Made by a program: the position numbers and the translations under genes. A model generated the notes under the pieces. The model saw only the letters and a program-made list of their open reading frames with translations. It did no database searches and had not been told where the DNA came from. A DNA stretch of 64,000 nt from Stomorhina lunata (lineage: Eukaryota > Arthropoda > Insecta > Diptera > Rhiniidae): contig OW121740.1 of the NCBI GenBank assembly GCA_933228675.1, forward strand, positions 129,983,799 to 130,047,798, in the 5' to 3' direction. Shown piece after piece: positions 48,897 to 60,760 of this stretch. Each line of letters opens with the position of its first letter. Position 1 is the first letter of the stretch.

Positions 48897-51000
48897 AACA
48901 AGTATGAAAGTGCTATAGTCGGTCAAGTCAAAGTGTAAATACAAGTATTTATTATATCGTCGCCCCGGAGTTATCTTCACGTAAGTGCAAAAAATTTTTT
49001 TTTGGGAAATTGAACTTAAAGATTTGACATTAGTTGCAGAAGAATTTACTCGAAAAATGTGTTCCAATATTTTTATCAGTTGTAGTCCATGAAGTTCTTA
49101 ATCAAATCGGTTAAAAATATTCAAGGCCATGGAAGAATATTTCCGAGTTATTGGCATTTTTGTCTCTAAAGAAATTTTCACAATTTGCCGTAAAGGACAC
49201 ATTTTATTAAACATTTATTAATATATTTCATATACGTGAAAATGTTAGTACAAACAATTTTTTTTTTAAGTTATCTTCACGTATGTACCCACATAATATT
49301 ATGATTTTTTAAGAAAAAAAATCTAAAATCTATTATACTAAATATCAATTCATAGTTTTTCTGAGTGGAAATATACTTAAAATTTCTCCTGTTATACAAA
49401 AACTTTGCAGTGAGATTTAAATATATAAAAAAATACTATGACTGCTCTATCCATATAAATCGAATTTTCACACGAAATACGTACCTTATCATTTCAATAA
49501 TGATTGGATAAATGCTAAGATAAAGAAGTAAGAGTTTTAAAATTATGCAGAATTAATAATATAAATTAAAAACTCTTAAATTACGTACCTAGTTCTAAGT
49601 ACTTACATCAGAAATTTTACTCTTAGGATACCTTTTAGCCTTCTAGCCTGGACTAAACTGTAATTAAACTTAAGAAGTAGTCTCCATTTTATTGTGATTT
49701 TTTGGCCTACTTAAAATTTCTAAAAAATTGTGATACGCAATTGCGTCTTTTATGTGATTATATGTAAGTATATGTATATATAGTGTGTAGAAAAAAAAAA
49801 TAAATAAATCAAATTTAGCTAATTTTCTACCAAGAATTAATTTTTTCGTATGATAAATATTTCTGTAAAAATATATTTTAAAATAGTATTTTTTAAGTTA
49901 ATTTTAATTTCTTTTGTAATAAAGTGAATTCCTAAAAAAAGTCATTAATTTCTATCTAATTATATAAACAATAGAAACCCATTTCCAGAACAGTCATAAA
50001 TGAAATAAATTCAAAATTATATATTTTACAAATCTACTTTTCAATATATATTTTGCTTGCGAATACGTGAAGATAACTCAAGATTTCTAAATTGCATTTG
50101 TTCATATATTTTGTGTTGTATCGCCTTCAAATACCAATAATTATTGTACTTACGTGAAGATAACGCAAAAATGTTGTACTTGTCAAATTTCATATGTTTT
50201 TTATTGTATATCCACAAAAATGTTACATACGTTAAGATAACGCAATAACTTTTTACGAAAGGTGGATATACAACAAAGTGCATTCATAATATCTCCGTAA
50301 CTATAAAAGGTAGGCACATGGCGATCAAGTAGATCGATAGATCTAAATAAAAGATACAAGAAAATGGTCTTATCTCAATTTTTTCGATTTTGTGATATAC
50401 GTGAAGATAACTTCGGGGCGACGATATATTTAAGCTGTTTCCGTCATTTGGACTTTCATATATGAGTGTTAGGGTCAAATGTGGACTCGAAATTTGGAAA
50501 TTGATTGCAACTTTTGCAAAAAATAAGCTTTTTAGTGATTTTTGTCTCATTTAATGCGTTTTGACAGAAGTGTTGTATGGGAGCTGTGGTCAAATGTGGA
50601 CCGATTTCAACGAAATTTGGTACAGTGATTTTGGTTTACATACGCAGTATTTGTTTTAAGTTTTATGTAAAAATATTAATATTTGTGGCCAAAATATCAA
50701 TTCCGGGAAGTGGGACCTATGGGAGGTTCCATAAATAATCGATCGCTTTTGAAGAGTTTCAATAGCCATGGTCCCAATATCAAGAAAATAATCTGATCAA
50801 ATTATCTTTAGAATTACGACCTGTACTTTGATTACATGGTTTACATGGGGGTCCAGCCAGATGGACGGATGGACTGATATCGCTAAATCGACTCAGAAAG
50901 TGATTCTAAGCCTCCTATTGGTATACTAAAAGGTGCGTCTAAGACAAATATTTCTGTGAGTTGCATACATCAGCACAAACTTTGGTGAAGGGTATAATAA
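48897..51000 (+). repeat. Family A dispersed repeat split by a TIR element
   Basis: The left end AACAAGTATGAAAGTGCTAT is at 48898, and family A sequence resumes after 50428 with AAGCTGTTTCCGTCATTTGG and continues to CGACTCAGAAAGTGATTCTA near 50920. The interruption is the 48953-50428 element. The flank 50989-51874, up to the Hsp70 3' end, has no gene I recognise. Confidence 0.75.
48953..50428. mobile_element. Non-autonomous TIR element with repeated subterminal motif
   Basis: A 31-bp inverted repeat starting TATATCGTCGCCCCG lies at 48953-48983 and 50398-50428 with one mismatch. The inner end of the repeat, TTATCTTCACGTA, recurs inside: 49271-49283 in left orientation, and 50064-50077, 50151-50164 and 50228-50241 (one mismatch) in right orientation. 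The interior has no transposase. Subterminal repeats of this kind are transposase-binding sites in hAT, P and similar elements. The superfamily cannot be assigned and the target duplication is unclear. Confidence 0.85.
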
Positions 51001-51874
51001 AGTTACAAAAAAATTGAATATATGAAAATACCAAAACCAATCTACAGTCATTTTCGGTATCTTCAAAAAGTTTTTTTCTTTGCTCTTAATAACAATTAAA
51101 ATTTTGTATTAGATGTGTCAAATAGATGTAAATATACAGCCAGGTCACAGAATTCAATTCCGTTCGGAAGTGGAATGAATAAAGTTCCTGTTCGGAAATG
51201 CATCACTGCACTGCATCACGACTTTTAGCGCTTGATAATAAGCTAACTGTATTATTTTACTCCAAATTTTTTACGCAAGTAGAAAGCAGTGCTGCCCAAA
51301 AATATGTACGCCTAAACAGGGCATCATAGTATTTCATGCTGCAAAGTTTGCAATAGTGATACAGTGCAGTGATGCATTTCCGAACAGGCCCAAAACTAAA
51401 CATTTTTCGGAGTGAAACCACTTTCTGTTTTTAAAGTGGAATTGAACTTGTATGTTTTTCTTTGTTTTTTCAATATTTCAGTTTCTTCAATTATGCAGTG
51501 TTATTTGTTAAAACCTAAAACCATTTCGATTGGAGTTGTTTTGAACGAAATAACAATTAAAATATATCTCGTTTCTCTATTTATTTCTTTTTCCTGAAAC
51601 ATTAAATGTACGTTTTATTTGGAACACTTTTTACCTTTTACACTTGGTTTTTAGCAAAAAGAAAAAATACCAAATGCATTTTTAAATTTTAAGAATTTAT
51701 TTCTATATTTATTTCTACATAAATAATTATTAGGTTAAAACTAAATTAACTTAAATATTGACTAATTAATAAAGTTTCTTAATTTATCACATTTTTAAAA
51801 TTATATAAATCAGACTTTTCAAATTAACTTAACCAAACATAAATGAATACTACATATCAATATAATTTTGAAAC

Positions 51875-53809
51875 TTAATCTACTTCTTCAACAGTAGGTC
51901 CACCATAACTTCTACTTCCAAAGCCACCAGCTTGTTGGCCACAACTGGCACCGGCGGATTGTGAACCAGAACCACCATTAGCCTGTTGATGTAGTTTTGT
52001 CATAATGGGCTGACATAGTTTGGTCAACTCTTCCATTTTATAATCGTATTCTTCTTTCTCGGCTGTAGTGTTGTTGTCTAACCATTTGATTGTTTCTTCA
52101 CATTTCTCCATCACCCGATCTTTATCGGCCTTGGGTATTTTATCTCCAGCCTCTTCAGTTGATTGTTTTACATTAAATACATAGGACTCCAATTGATTAC
52201 GAGCTGCTATACGTTGGCGATGTTTTTCATCCTCCTCTGCATATTGATCGGCTTCACTGACCATTCGATCAATTTCGGCTTGTGATAGACGTCCCTTATC
52301 ATTTTTAATCACAATATTCTTGGCATTGCCAGTACTCATTTCCTTGGCCGTTACGTTCAAAATACCATTTGCATCTAAATCAAATGTTACATCAATTTTG
52401 GGAACGCCACGAGGTGCTGGTGGAATACCAGTTAAATTAAAGGTGCCCAAAAGATTGTTGTCTTTTGTCAAGGCTCTTTCTCCTTCAAACACCTGGATCG
52501 TGACAGCAGGTTGATTGTCGGTATATGTGGTAAACGTCTTTGATTGTTTGCAAGGAATGCGGCTATTGCGTTCAATCAATTTCGTCATTACTCCACCGGC
52601 TGTTTCGATACCCAGCGAAAGAGGTGCCACATCTACTAGCAACACATCTTGAATGGCACTGCTCTTGTCACCGCTAAGAATAGCTGCCTGAATGGCAGCA
52701 CCATAGGCCACGGCTTCATCGGGATTTATGGACAAATTAAGAGATTTACCACAGAAGAACTGTTGAAGCAAGTTCTGTACTTTGGGAATACGCGTTGAAC
52801 CACCTACTAAAACAATGTCATGAATTTGATTTTTATCCATTTTGGCATCATTAAGAGCTTTCTCCACTGGCTGCAATGTGTTGCGGAATAAATCGGCACA
52901 CAATTCTTCAAAACGAGCACGACTTATCTTGGTATAGAAATCTACACCTTCGAACAAGGCATCGATCTCTATTGTGGCCTCAGTACTGGATGATAAAGTG
53001 CGTTTTGCTCGTTCAGCTGCAGTTCTTAAACGGCGTAAAGCCCTTGGATTTGATCTTAAGTCCTTTTTGTATTTACGTTTAAACTCTTCTGCAAAATGAT
53101 TAACCAGACGATTGTCAAAATCTTCACCACCCAAGTGAGTATCGCCAGCTGTAGCCCGCACTTCAAACAATGAGCCTTCATCGATAGTGAGAATGGAAAC
53201 ATCAAAAGTACCACCACCCAAATCAAATATCAGAACATTGCGTTCGCCTTTTAAGTTTTTGTCTAAGCCATAAGCTAAAGCGGCAGCTGTAGGTTCATTA
53301 ATAATTCTTAAAACATTGAGACCTGCAATGGCTCCTGCATCTTTAGTGGCTTGTCTTTGTGAGTCATTGAAGTATGCTGGAACTGTAATAACTGCATCAC
53401 GGACTGTTGTACCCAGGAATGCTTCTGCTGTCTCTTTCATTTTTATCAACACCATTGAACTGATCTCCTCTGGAGCAAATTTCTTTTGTTCACCCTTAAA
53501 TTCTACTGAAATCTTTGGTTTTCCACAGTCATTTACCACTTTGAATGGCCAGTGTTTCATGTCATCTTGAATCTTTTGGTCTTCGTATTTACGGCCAATC
53601 AAACGTTTTGCATCGAACACTGTATTCTGGGGATTCATAGCAACTTGATTTTTGGCAGCATCTCCAATAAGACGCTCCGAATCTGTGAAGGCAACATAAC
53701 TGGGTGTTGTACGATTACCTTGATCGTTGGCTATGATTTCCACTTTGCCATGTTGGAACACACCAACACAGGAGTATGTAGTGCCCAAATCAATACCAAT
53801 TGCTACCAT
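51875..53809 (-). CDS. Hsp70: Heat-shock protein 70 (cytosolic), copy 1
   Basis: Intronless, 644 residues, full length. The ATPase domain begins [13 protein letters not shown] and has [10 protein letters not shown] and [12 protein letters not shown]. The substrate-binding domain follows from about residue 385. The C terminus is Gly/Ser-rich and ends PTVEEVD, the EEVD motif that binds co-chaperone TPR domains in the cytosol. It refolds proteins with ATP and J-domain partners. The lack of introns and the promoter with heat-shock elements point to a stress-inducible member. It is divergent from copy 2, 3.9 kb away, and very similar to it in the ATPase domain; the C-terminal lid differs more. A constitutive Hsc70-2-like role cannot be excluded. 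Confidence 0.97.
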   Translation of the reverse strand: MVAIGIDLGTTYSCVGVFQHGKVEIIANDQGNRTTPSYVAFTDSERLIGDAAKNQVAMNPQNTVFDAKRLIGRKYEDQKIQDDMKHWPFKVVNDCGKPKISVEFKGEQKKFAPEEISSMVLIKMKETAEAFLGTTVRDAVITVPAYFNDSQRQATKDAGAIAGLNVLRIINEPTAAALAYGLDKNLKGERNVLIFDLGGGTFDVSILTIDEGSLFEVRATAGDTHLGGEDFDNRLVNHFAEEFKRKYKKDLRSNPRALRRLRTAAERAKRTLSSSTEATIEIDALFEGVDFYTKISRARFEELCADLFRNTLQPVEKALNDAKMDKNQIHDIVLVGGSTRIPKVQNLLQQFFCGKSLNLSINPDEAVAYGAAIQAAILSGDKSSAIQDVLLVDVAPLSLGIETAGGVMTKLIERNSRIPCKQSKTFTTYTDNQPAVTIQVFEGERALTKDNNLLGTFNLTGIPPAPRGVPKIDVTFDLDANGILNVTAKEMSTGNAKNIVIKNDKGRLSQAEIDRMVSEADQYAEEDEKHRQRIAARNQLESYVFNVKQSTEEAGDKIPKADKDRVMEKCEETIKWLDNNTTAEKEEYDYKMEELTKLCQPIMTKLHQQANGGSGSQSAGASCGQQAGGFGSRSYGGPTVEEVD

Positions 53810-53976
53810 TTTAATATTTTTTTCTCAGTTGTCTTTTATTTAATTTAATATTTTTCCACTTGCCAATTTTTAGATTTTTATTTTAATATTATTCACTTTA
53901 GTTTGCTTTTATATACTTTAGACTTTTCTCTTTGGTTTCTTGTTTTGAAATGTATGAAAATTGTTGATGTGCCGGC

Positions 53977-53984
53977 CTTTTATA
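53977..53984 (-). promoter_or_regulatory. Hsp70: TATA box of Hsp70 copy 1
   Basis: TATAAAAG followed by GCCGGC on the minus strand, about 170 bp upstream of the ATG. The start of transcription should lie near 53950, leaving an A-rich leader of about 140 nt. A second TATATAAAAGC at about 53907-53917 is closer to the gene but has no heat-shock element directly behind it. Confidence 0.75.
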
Positions 53985-54036
53985 CTCGTTGGCTCTTTTT
54001 TAATCAATACTCAAGAAACTACGAGAAAATTTGTTA

Positions 54037-54064
54037 GAAATTTCATGAAGTTTCACGAAATTTG
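54037..54064 (-). promoter_or_regulatory. Hsp70: Heat-shock element of Hsp70 copy 1 (five modules)
   Basis: GAA-at-TTC-at-GAA-gt-TTC-ac-GAA in perfect 5-bp phase, plus a partial sixth module, at 54037-54064, about 55 bp upstream of the TATA box. This is the binding site form for trimeric HSF. A second four-module element GAACATTCTAGAAAATTC lies at 54388-54405. Confidence 0.9.
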
Positions 54065-54409
54065 TAGATGTTTGGGAAATAAATATTAAGAGAAGATACA
54101 AAATTGAGTTTATTGTAAATATGAGTGTGCGTGCGCATGAGAGTGTAAAATTTATCTGCGCATTTTTTTATTCTCTTAGTAAGTCTCTTGAATATTAAAA
54201 GAGAAACAATATTATAAATTGTCACTCTTCAAAGATTTACATACATACAACATTCATATGGATGTGTGCATGCATTATTATTCTCTCTACAAAATTTCCG
54301 ACCTACCTTACAAAATTTAAAGTTCTATTGTATCTTTTTGATTCAACTTGGACAATGTTCTTTCATCCGCTGCAGAAAATTTTCTGGGAACATTCTAGAA
54401 AATTCCTTC

Positions 54410-56319
54410 AGGTAATAGGATTTTGATTAACGCTCATTTAGGCACATTTTAGAAACATTGCAAAAAGATATTAACACAATCGAAATTAAGTACATTTGAA
54501 CAAACAAATGAACAAACTGTAAGATTAATGATAATGTATATCGTCACATGAAATGCAAGAGGGCGTAACTACACTTCTAGTTTTTTACAGATGAAGCAAA
54601 AAACGTTAAAACTTTAAAACTATAAGGAACATTAAATCCAAATTTTGGAAATAGGTCAACAAGCTATCACAAAAAAAACTCTAAAAACTAAAATGGTAAA
54701 AAACATTTAGTTTTTTAGTTTTTTGGCTTAACTATAATACAAATTTTGAGCAAAAGTTTAGACCTTTAAAAATGCACAAAGTTTTTTGTCAATAATATAT
54801 ATAATATAGAGACGGGTCTTAAAAATAGTAAGGGTTTGTTTTCGAAACATAATATAATATAATGTAAAAAAATAAGTTTTAAATAATTTAAAATATGAAA
54901 CACAGAAGTTTTTTTTTAAGAGTTTTTTTTAGAAATAACCCCGTAACTTTAAAACTGTTAAAGATACTTAAATGAAATTTTATATAGTTAGAACAGAGGA
55001 GCTTTAGAATTGATCTGTACACAAACAAGTCAATGTAAATTTTAAAAATCTTAGTCTCGGATAATAATTTTTTATATGATAAGCAAAAAACATCATAACT
55101 TTTAAACTAAATGAAATATTAATTCCAAGTTTTGAAATTTGGTCAACAATGCAACAGCAAAGACAAAAACTAAGTAGTTTTTTAAGTAATTGCGAAAAAA
55201 CAAATAGGCTTAAGTACAATCTGAAACCAAAAGGGCTTAACTACAATACAAATTTTGATCAACAATTGGTTTTTAGTGAATAAAATGGCTGTTTTTGACC
55301 GTACACCAAAAAAAATTTGCAGCTAGATGTATTTTGGGTTGCTGTGTCATAATCAATCCAAAAATCAATTTTAATTTTTATTAATTACGCCCTTTTGCAT
55401 TTCAGGTGACGATATACATATGTATTTAAGAAAAAATTGATTGTAATTAAAAAAAAAATACACAATATTATTTACTAAACTTACATAGGTATTTCCAATA
55501 TTAAACCCAGAGACCAAAAATAATGAAATTTTAAACAAATTAATCATATGCAAGTATACATACAAGAATTTATTAATCGTCAGCTGAAAATGTACTTGGA
55601 ACATTCTAGAACAGTGGAGGGCAGTAACACATATTTAAATTTGCGATTTGCGATTGTATTAGTAGGAACAAAGAAAATCAAAAACAGTGGTGTCAATTAT
55701 GATTGTGTAGGTGAGATTACTCTTGACTCTTACATTCCTAGCGGGACAAATGTGCGGTTACGAGGCCTTGAGATTTGTATGTATTTCTATGATTTCAAAT
55801 GTTTTTCTACGGAATATTGTGACACTAGGTCTAAATGTTTAGATTTGAAAATTTTACCCAAATCGGACAACGTTCTATGGGCGCGCTTAGGGTCCAAAGT
55901 TTAAGAGCCCATTTGTATGGGGAAAAATGGATTATTTTTTTTTGTTTTTGCGAAATTTATATTAAGTAATAAGTAGCGAATTTAAAAAAATCATGAAAAT
56001 AATTGTTTTTGGCAAGATTATGTTTTTTTATTATAAAAAAATATGATCATTGATTTGATAGGTTTGTATTCGAAAAATGCTACTCTATATTCTCTACAAC
56101 AAAATTTTAATTTGTAAATTATGAATGCAAAACTAACAAATCAATGTTCGTATTTACTTTTTTTAATAAAAAAAACACTTAATCTTGCCAAAAATAAGTT
56201 TTTAATTTTAAATTTTAAAAATAAGTTTTTTAATTTTAAAATAAAACCTATTCACTTGAGTTTATAATCTAAATGAAATATACAAAAATAATAATATTTT
56301 CCTTCCCCAAACCTTGTTA
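54410..56319. other. Between the Hsp70 genes, no gene seen
   Basis: AT-rich sequence. An open frame of 118 codons at 55548-55904 (+) starts with an ATG but shows no family I recognise and no conserved neighbour. Its translation has an unremarkable composition. I leave it uncalled. Imperfect repeats of a GAATTTTAAAACTATAAGG-like pattern occur around 54600-55140. Confidence 0.4.
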
Positions 56320-57090
56320 TACCCTTCATTATAAGTTTGTGCTGATGTATGTAACGCGTAGAAATATTTGTCTTAGACCCACCTTTTAGTATACCAATCG
56401 GCTTATAATCACTTTTTGAGTCGATTTAGCGATGTCCTTCCGTCCGTCTGGCTGGCTAGACGGGTGGCTGGCTGGACCCCCATGTAAACCTTGTAATCAA
56501 ACTCTAGGTCGCAATTCTAAAGATAATTTAATGAAATTTGTCACAGATCATTTTTTTGATAATGGGACCATGGCTATTGAAATTCGTCAAAATCGATCCA
56601 TTATTTATGGTACTTCCCATATGTCCCACTTCCCGGAATAGATATATTGTCCACAAATATATGTAAATATTTTTTCATTAAATTTAAAACAAATATTCAC
56701 TGTACCGAATTTCGTTGAAATCGGTTACATTTGATCATAGCTCCCATACAAACTCTTCTTTAAAAACGCACTAAATGAGACAAAAATCACTAAAACAAAC
56801 GCTCGTAAATCTAAAGATAAAGAGAATTTCAAAATTACTTTTACATAATTTTTGTAACAACTGTAATCAATTTGCCAAATTTAGAGATAATCGGTCCACA
56901 TTTTACCCTAGCTCTCATATAAGTAAAAATGACGGAAACATCTTAAATATATGTTTTGAGAAAATATTTGCATTATGGCAAAATTTTGCAAAAATTTGTC
57001 TTTAAACAGGAAAAAGAACACCTTTGACCTTAGTGGTGAAGGGTATTGTATGGTCGGTCTTGACCGACAAAAGCACTTTCTTACTTGTTA
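56320..57090 (-). repeat. Family A dispersed repeat between the Hsp70 genes
   Basis: Inverted copy: ACCCACCTTTTAGTATACCA, then ATCGGCTTATAATCACTTT and GAGTCGATTTAGCGATGTCC at the left, the inverted GGGAGCTATG motif near 56740, and GACCGACAAAAGCACTTTCT near the right end. It lies about 300 bp upstream of the heat-shock element of copy 2. Confidence 0.75.
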
Positions 57091-57394
57091 TAATTTTAAA
57101 ATAAAACATATTCACTTAAGTTTATAAACTAAATGAAATTACATAAAAAAATAATAATATTTTCCTTTCCTAAACCTATTTTTTAGTTATGTTACAATGT
57201 AATCCGCAAAAAAAAATATTTTGTTTTAATTGTTATTAATTTTTTGGTTCATATCAAACTAAAGCTGTTAAATGCACCACTTTTTGTAAACAAAATACAT
57301 ACATACATATATAATATATAAACATTAATATGTTGGTAGACGCTCTCTTAAATGTATAAATTCTCTTGATTTGACATTCATTCATTTATTGTTT

Positions 57395-57417
57395 TTCTAG
57401 AAAATTCAACAATATTC
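57395..57417 (+). promoter_or_regulatory. Hsp70: Heat-shock element of Hsp70 copy 2
   Basis: TTC-ta-GAA-aa-TTC-aa-CAA-ta-TTC: five modules in 5-bp phase with a single mismatch (CAA for GAA). It ends 44 bp before the TATA box. Confidence 0.85.
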
Positions 57418-57460
57418 TCACAAAAGTATCTAGAAAATACGAATGAATGTGAGATTTTTG

Positions 57461-57468
57461 TATAAATA
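57461..57468 (+). promoter_or_regulatory. Hsp70: TATA box of Hsp70 copy 2
   Basis: TATAAATA at 57461-57468 with an initiator-like TCGGCATTAG about 25 bp downstream. The leader to 57687 is about 195 nt, very A-rich, and contains AATCAAGCAAAGTGAATAC, close to what I recall of the Drosophila Hsp70 leader. Such leaders allow translation during heat shock. Confidence 0.8.
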
Positions 57469-57687
57469 CCGCAATACAACTTCTCTTCGGCATTAGTAAA
57501 ACAAAATCAAGCAAAGTGAATACATCGCAAAGAAATAATAAAAAGCGAATAAAACCAAAAACCAACAAAAGTATTTTTTTAAAACAAGTGAAAATATAAA
57601 CAAATCTTACTAAAAAGAAAACTTCATACAACAAACAAAAATCTTTTAAGCAAATATTAATATTAAAAGAAGAAAAACAAAGTAACA

Positions 57688-59598
57688 ATGGTAGCAATTG
57701 GTATTGATTTGGGCACAACATACTCCTGTGTTGGTGTTTTCCAACATGGTAAAGTAGAAATAATAGCCAATGACCAGGGCAATCGCACAACACCCAGTTA
57801 TGTTGCGTTTACCGACACAGAGCGACTCATTGGTGATGCAGCAAAGAACCAGGTTGCCATGAATCCAAAGAACACAGTATTTGACGCTAAACGTTTAATT
57901 GGTCGCAAATACGATGATCCTAAAATAATGGAGGATATGAAACACTGGCCATTCAAAGTGGTCAGTGATAGTGGAAAACCAAAAATATGTGTCGAATTTA
58001 AAGGTGAACAAAAGAAATTCGCTCCAGAGGAAATTAGTTCGATGGTGCTGACAAAAATGAAAGAGACTGCCGAGGCATATTTGGGTCAATCAGTGACAGA
58101 TGCAGTAATCACAGTTCCCGCTTACTTTAATGATTCCCAACGTCAAGCAACAAAGGATGCTGGTCGCATTGCAGGTTTAAATGTATTGAGAATTATCAAT
58201 GAACCCACGGCGGCAGCTCTTGCTTATGGTCTTGATAAAAACTTGAAAGGTGAACGTAATGTACTCATCTTTGACTTGGGTGGTGGCACCTTTGATGTCT
58301 CCATCTTGACCATTGATGAAGGTTCCTTGTTCGAAGTTAGAGCAACAGCTGGAGATACCCACTTGGGTGGTGAAGATTTCGACAACAGATTGGTATCGCA
58401 CTTGGCTGAAGAATTCAAACGCAAGTACAAGAAGGATTTACGTTCGAATCCCAGAGCTTTGAGACGTTTAAGAACTGCAGCTGAACGTGCCAAACGAACA
58501 TTGTCATCTAGCTCAGAGGCCTCCATTGAAATTGATGCTTTGTTTGAAGGCCAAGACTTTTACACCAAAGTTAGCCGTGCTCGATTTGAAGAATTGTGTG
58601 CTGATCTATTCCGTCAGACATTACAACCAGTTGAAAAAGCTCTAAATGATGCCAAAATGGACAAAAACCAAATCAACGACATTGTTCTAGTAGGTGGTTC
58701 CACACGCATCCCTAAAGTACAAAATCTTCTACAACAATTCTTCTGTGGCAAGAGTCTAAATTTGTCGATTAATCCAGATGAAGCTGTAGCTTATGGTGCA
58801 GCTGTCCAGGCAGCCATTCTTAGTGGAGATAAGAGCAGTGCCATTCAAGATGTCTTGTTAGTGGATGTAGCTCCACTCTCACTTGGTATTGAAACAGCTG
58901 GCGGTGTATTGGCGAAAATAATCGAGCGCAACACACGCATTCCCTGCAAACAAACACAAACATTCTCCACCTATTCGGATAATCAGCCCGGTGTAACCAT
59001 ACAAGTGTTTGAAGGTGAACGTGTCATGACAAAAGACAACAACAAATTGGGTACATTTGATCTTTCTGGTATTCCTCCAGCTCCGCGTGGTGTGCCACAA
59101 ATTGAAGTAACATTCGATCTGGATGCCAATGGTATTCTAAATGTGTCTGCTAAGGAAATGAGTTCCGGTAACGCCAAGAACATCACAATTAAAAACGACA
59201 AGGGTCGTTTGTCACAAGCCGACATCGATCGCATGGTTAGTGAAGCGGAGAAATTTGCTGAAGAAGATGAGAAGCAAAAGAATAAAATCAGCGCTCGTAA
59301 CAATCTTGAAAGTTATGTATTTGGTGTAAAACAAGCATTAGACCAAGCAGGAGATAAGATTACTGCACAAGAAAAGGGCGAGGCAATTGGTGCTTGCGAT
59401 GAAATAATCAGGTGGTTGGACGCCAATACATTAGCAGACAAAGAAGAATACGAAGATAAGATGAAATCGTTAACGAAAATATGCACTCCAATAATGACAA
59501 AATTACACAGCGGTGGTGCTTCAGGACCTTCATGTGGCCAACAAGCAGGTGGATTTGGTGCAGGTAGAAGCGGTCCTACTGTGGAAGAAGTTGATTAA
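57688..59598 (+). CDS. Hsp70: Heat-shock protein 70 (cytosolic), copy 2
   Basis: Intronless, 636 residues, full length. The same features as copy 1: [35 protein letters not shown] and a final PTVEEVD. The ATPase domain is nearly the same as copy 1. The lid (from about residue 510) differs, with [15 protein letters not shown] against [15 protein letters not shown], and the C-terminal Gly-rich linker is shorter by eight residues. The HSE, TATA box and A-rich leader mark it as heat-inducible. A poly(A) signal AATAAA lies at 59736-59741. The start is the first ATG after the leader and matches copy 1. Confidence 0.97.
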   Translation: MVAIGIDLGTTYSCVGVFQHGKVEIIANDQGNRTTPSYVAFTDTERLIGDAAKNQVAMNPKNTVFDAKRLIGRKYDDPKIMEDMKHWPFKVVSDSGKPKICVEFKGEQKKFAPEEISSMVLTKMKETAEAYLGQSVTDAVITVPAYFNDSQRQATKDAGRIAGLNVLRIINEPTAAALAYGLDKNLKGERNVLIFDLGGGTFDVSILTIDEGSLFEVRATAGDTHLGGEDFDNRLVSHLAEEFKRKYKKDLRSNPRALRRLRTAAERAKRTLSSSSEASIEIDALFEGQDFYTKVSRARFEELCADLFRQTLQPVEKALNDAKMDKNQINDIVLVGGSTRIPKVQNLLQQFFCGKSLNLSINPDEAVAYGAAVQAAILSGDKSSAIQDVLLVDVAPLSLGIETAGGVLAKIIERNTRIPCKQTQTFSTYSDNQPGVTIQVFEGERVMTKDNNKLGTFDLSGIPPAPRGVPQIEVTFDLDANGILNVSAKEMSSGNAKNITIKNDKGRLSQADIDRMVSEAEKFAEEDEKQKNKISARNNLESYVFGVKQALDQAGDKITAQEKGEAIGACDEIIRWLDANTLADKEEYEDKMKSLTKICTPIMTKLHSGGASGPSCGQQAGGFGAGRSGPTVEEVD

Positions 59599-59735
59599 AT
59601 TAATGAAAAATTAGAGTATCATTCCTAGAAAAAATGCATTAAAATAATCATAGAAGTCAACAATCATTTCATTTATGATAACTAAATTATTATTAGTATT
59701 ACACATTTGTAGATATATTTTTTAGTAAGATCTCA

Positions 59736-59741
59736 AATAAA
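59736..59741 (+). terminator. Hsp70: Poly(A) signal of Hsp70 copy 2
   Basis: AATAAA 138 nt after the stop codon, in an AT-rich 3' UTR. It is the best-placed signal for this gene. Confidence 0.6.
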
Positions 59742-60309
59742 GATTATTTATCGTTTTATGTTAAAACAACAAAAAAAATGTCTTTAATTGTCTATAAATC
59801 AGAAAAAAAAAATAGAAAGAAGTTTTTTTTTTTGGATCACTTATATTTTTGACCAAAATTCGATTTTTACTCAAAATTAGGTGTAATCAGGTATGAAGCT
59901 TGTTTTCTCAATTGGAGGCTTAATATTCTAGCAGCAAAAATTTTAAAGTTAAATTAAAATATTTTTAGTTAAGCATTTTATTTTAAAAATAAATAGAATA
60001 TAACATAAAAAATTTATTTTTTTTCTTAAAATTGGATGCGAATTATTTGATTATAATTTTTATGAAATTAATTGAAAACTGTACTAACTTTGTTATTGAT
60101 GCTTGTGAAATATACCCAGAAAAACTTTTCATTACCAAATAATGAGTTAAACAGCCAAACTATTGAACACGAACTACTTGCTCATTCACTGTTTAAGTCA
60201 TTACATTAACATGGGGATGTCATTGGAGGCAAGTACTTACCAATTGCAGAAAAGTAATGACTTGGGTAAGCAATAGGAAAACAACAACAAAAACTTTTAT
60301 GTTAAAATT

Positions 60310-60390
60310 TTTTTATGACCCCATTGGAGGCTCGAACCCAGCCCTCCGACTGCTAGGCGGAGACTCTTCCACTAAGCTAATATAAACAAT
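60310..60390 (-). mobile_element. tRNA-like (SINE head) sequence
   Basis: On the minus strand TAGCTTAGTGGAAGAGTCTC, then CGCCTAGCAGTCGGAGGGC, then TGGGTTCGAGCCTCC: A-box- and B-box-like parts with a CTCCG/CGGAG stem, but the anticodon loop is nine bases and there is no proper acceptor stem. It is tRNA-derived and not a working tRNA. A second, poorer B-box-like CAGGTTCAAATCCCACC lies at about 61463-61482 on the minus strand. Confidence 0.5.
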
Positions 60391-60599
60391 TTTTTTTTTA
60401 GATCCAAAATCATGTGTTTTGTTTTTGCTTTGTTGTTATTTTTGGAAAAATATTTTTATACAATTTTTTGTAAATGTTTAATGCATTTAATAAACAATAC
60501 AGAAGTTTTTTTAATAATATTAAAACTTAAACAATTTAAATCTTCCTTTTTGTATAAGTTTCTACATAAGAATAACTCTTACTTACTTAAATGGCCTAT

Positions 60600-60760
60600 A
60601 GTTACAACATCTTAAGGTCAAAGTCCGAGCATATTTTAGAAATCCATGCACTTCGATCTTGTGCGAATATTCCTTAATTTTATAGGCCAAGCTTTGAAAA
60701 ATGTTCCTCTACTTGGTCTTTCTATCGAAGTTTCGGACGTCCTACTCTAACGTTAGGTGG
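60600..60760 (-). mobile_element. LINE C-terminal fragment
   Basis: The minus strand reads VGRPKLR*KDQVEEHFSKLG and IFAQDRSAWISKICSDFDL with stops, matching the tail of the LINE in the Xdh intron (34204-34413). It is a dead fragment of the same family. Confidence 0.8.

Noticed and set aside
52320..53848. Open frames antisense to Hsp70 copy 1 (and similarly 57895-59303 for copy 2)
   Set aside because: They are shadows of the highly biased Hsp70 coding sequence; antisense frames in Hsp70 genes are a known artefact.
55548..55904. 118-codon open frame between the Hsp70 genes
   Set aside because: No recognisable motif, no splice signals or promoter that I can support, and located in repeat-rich DNA.
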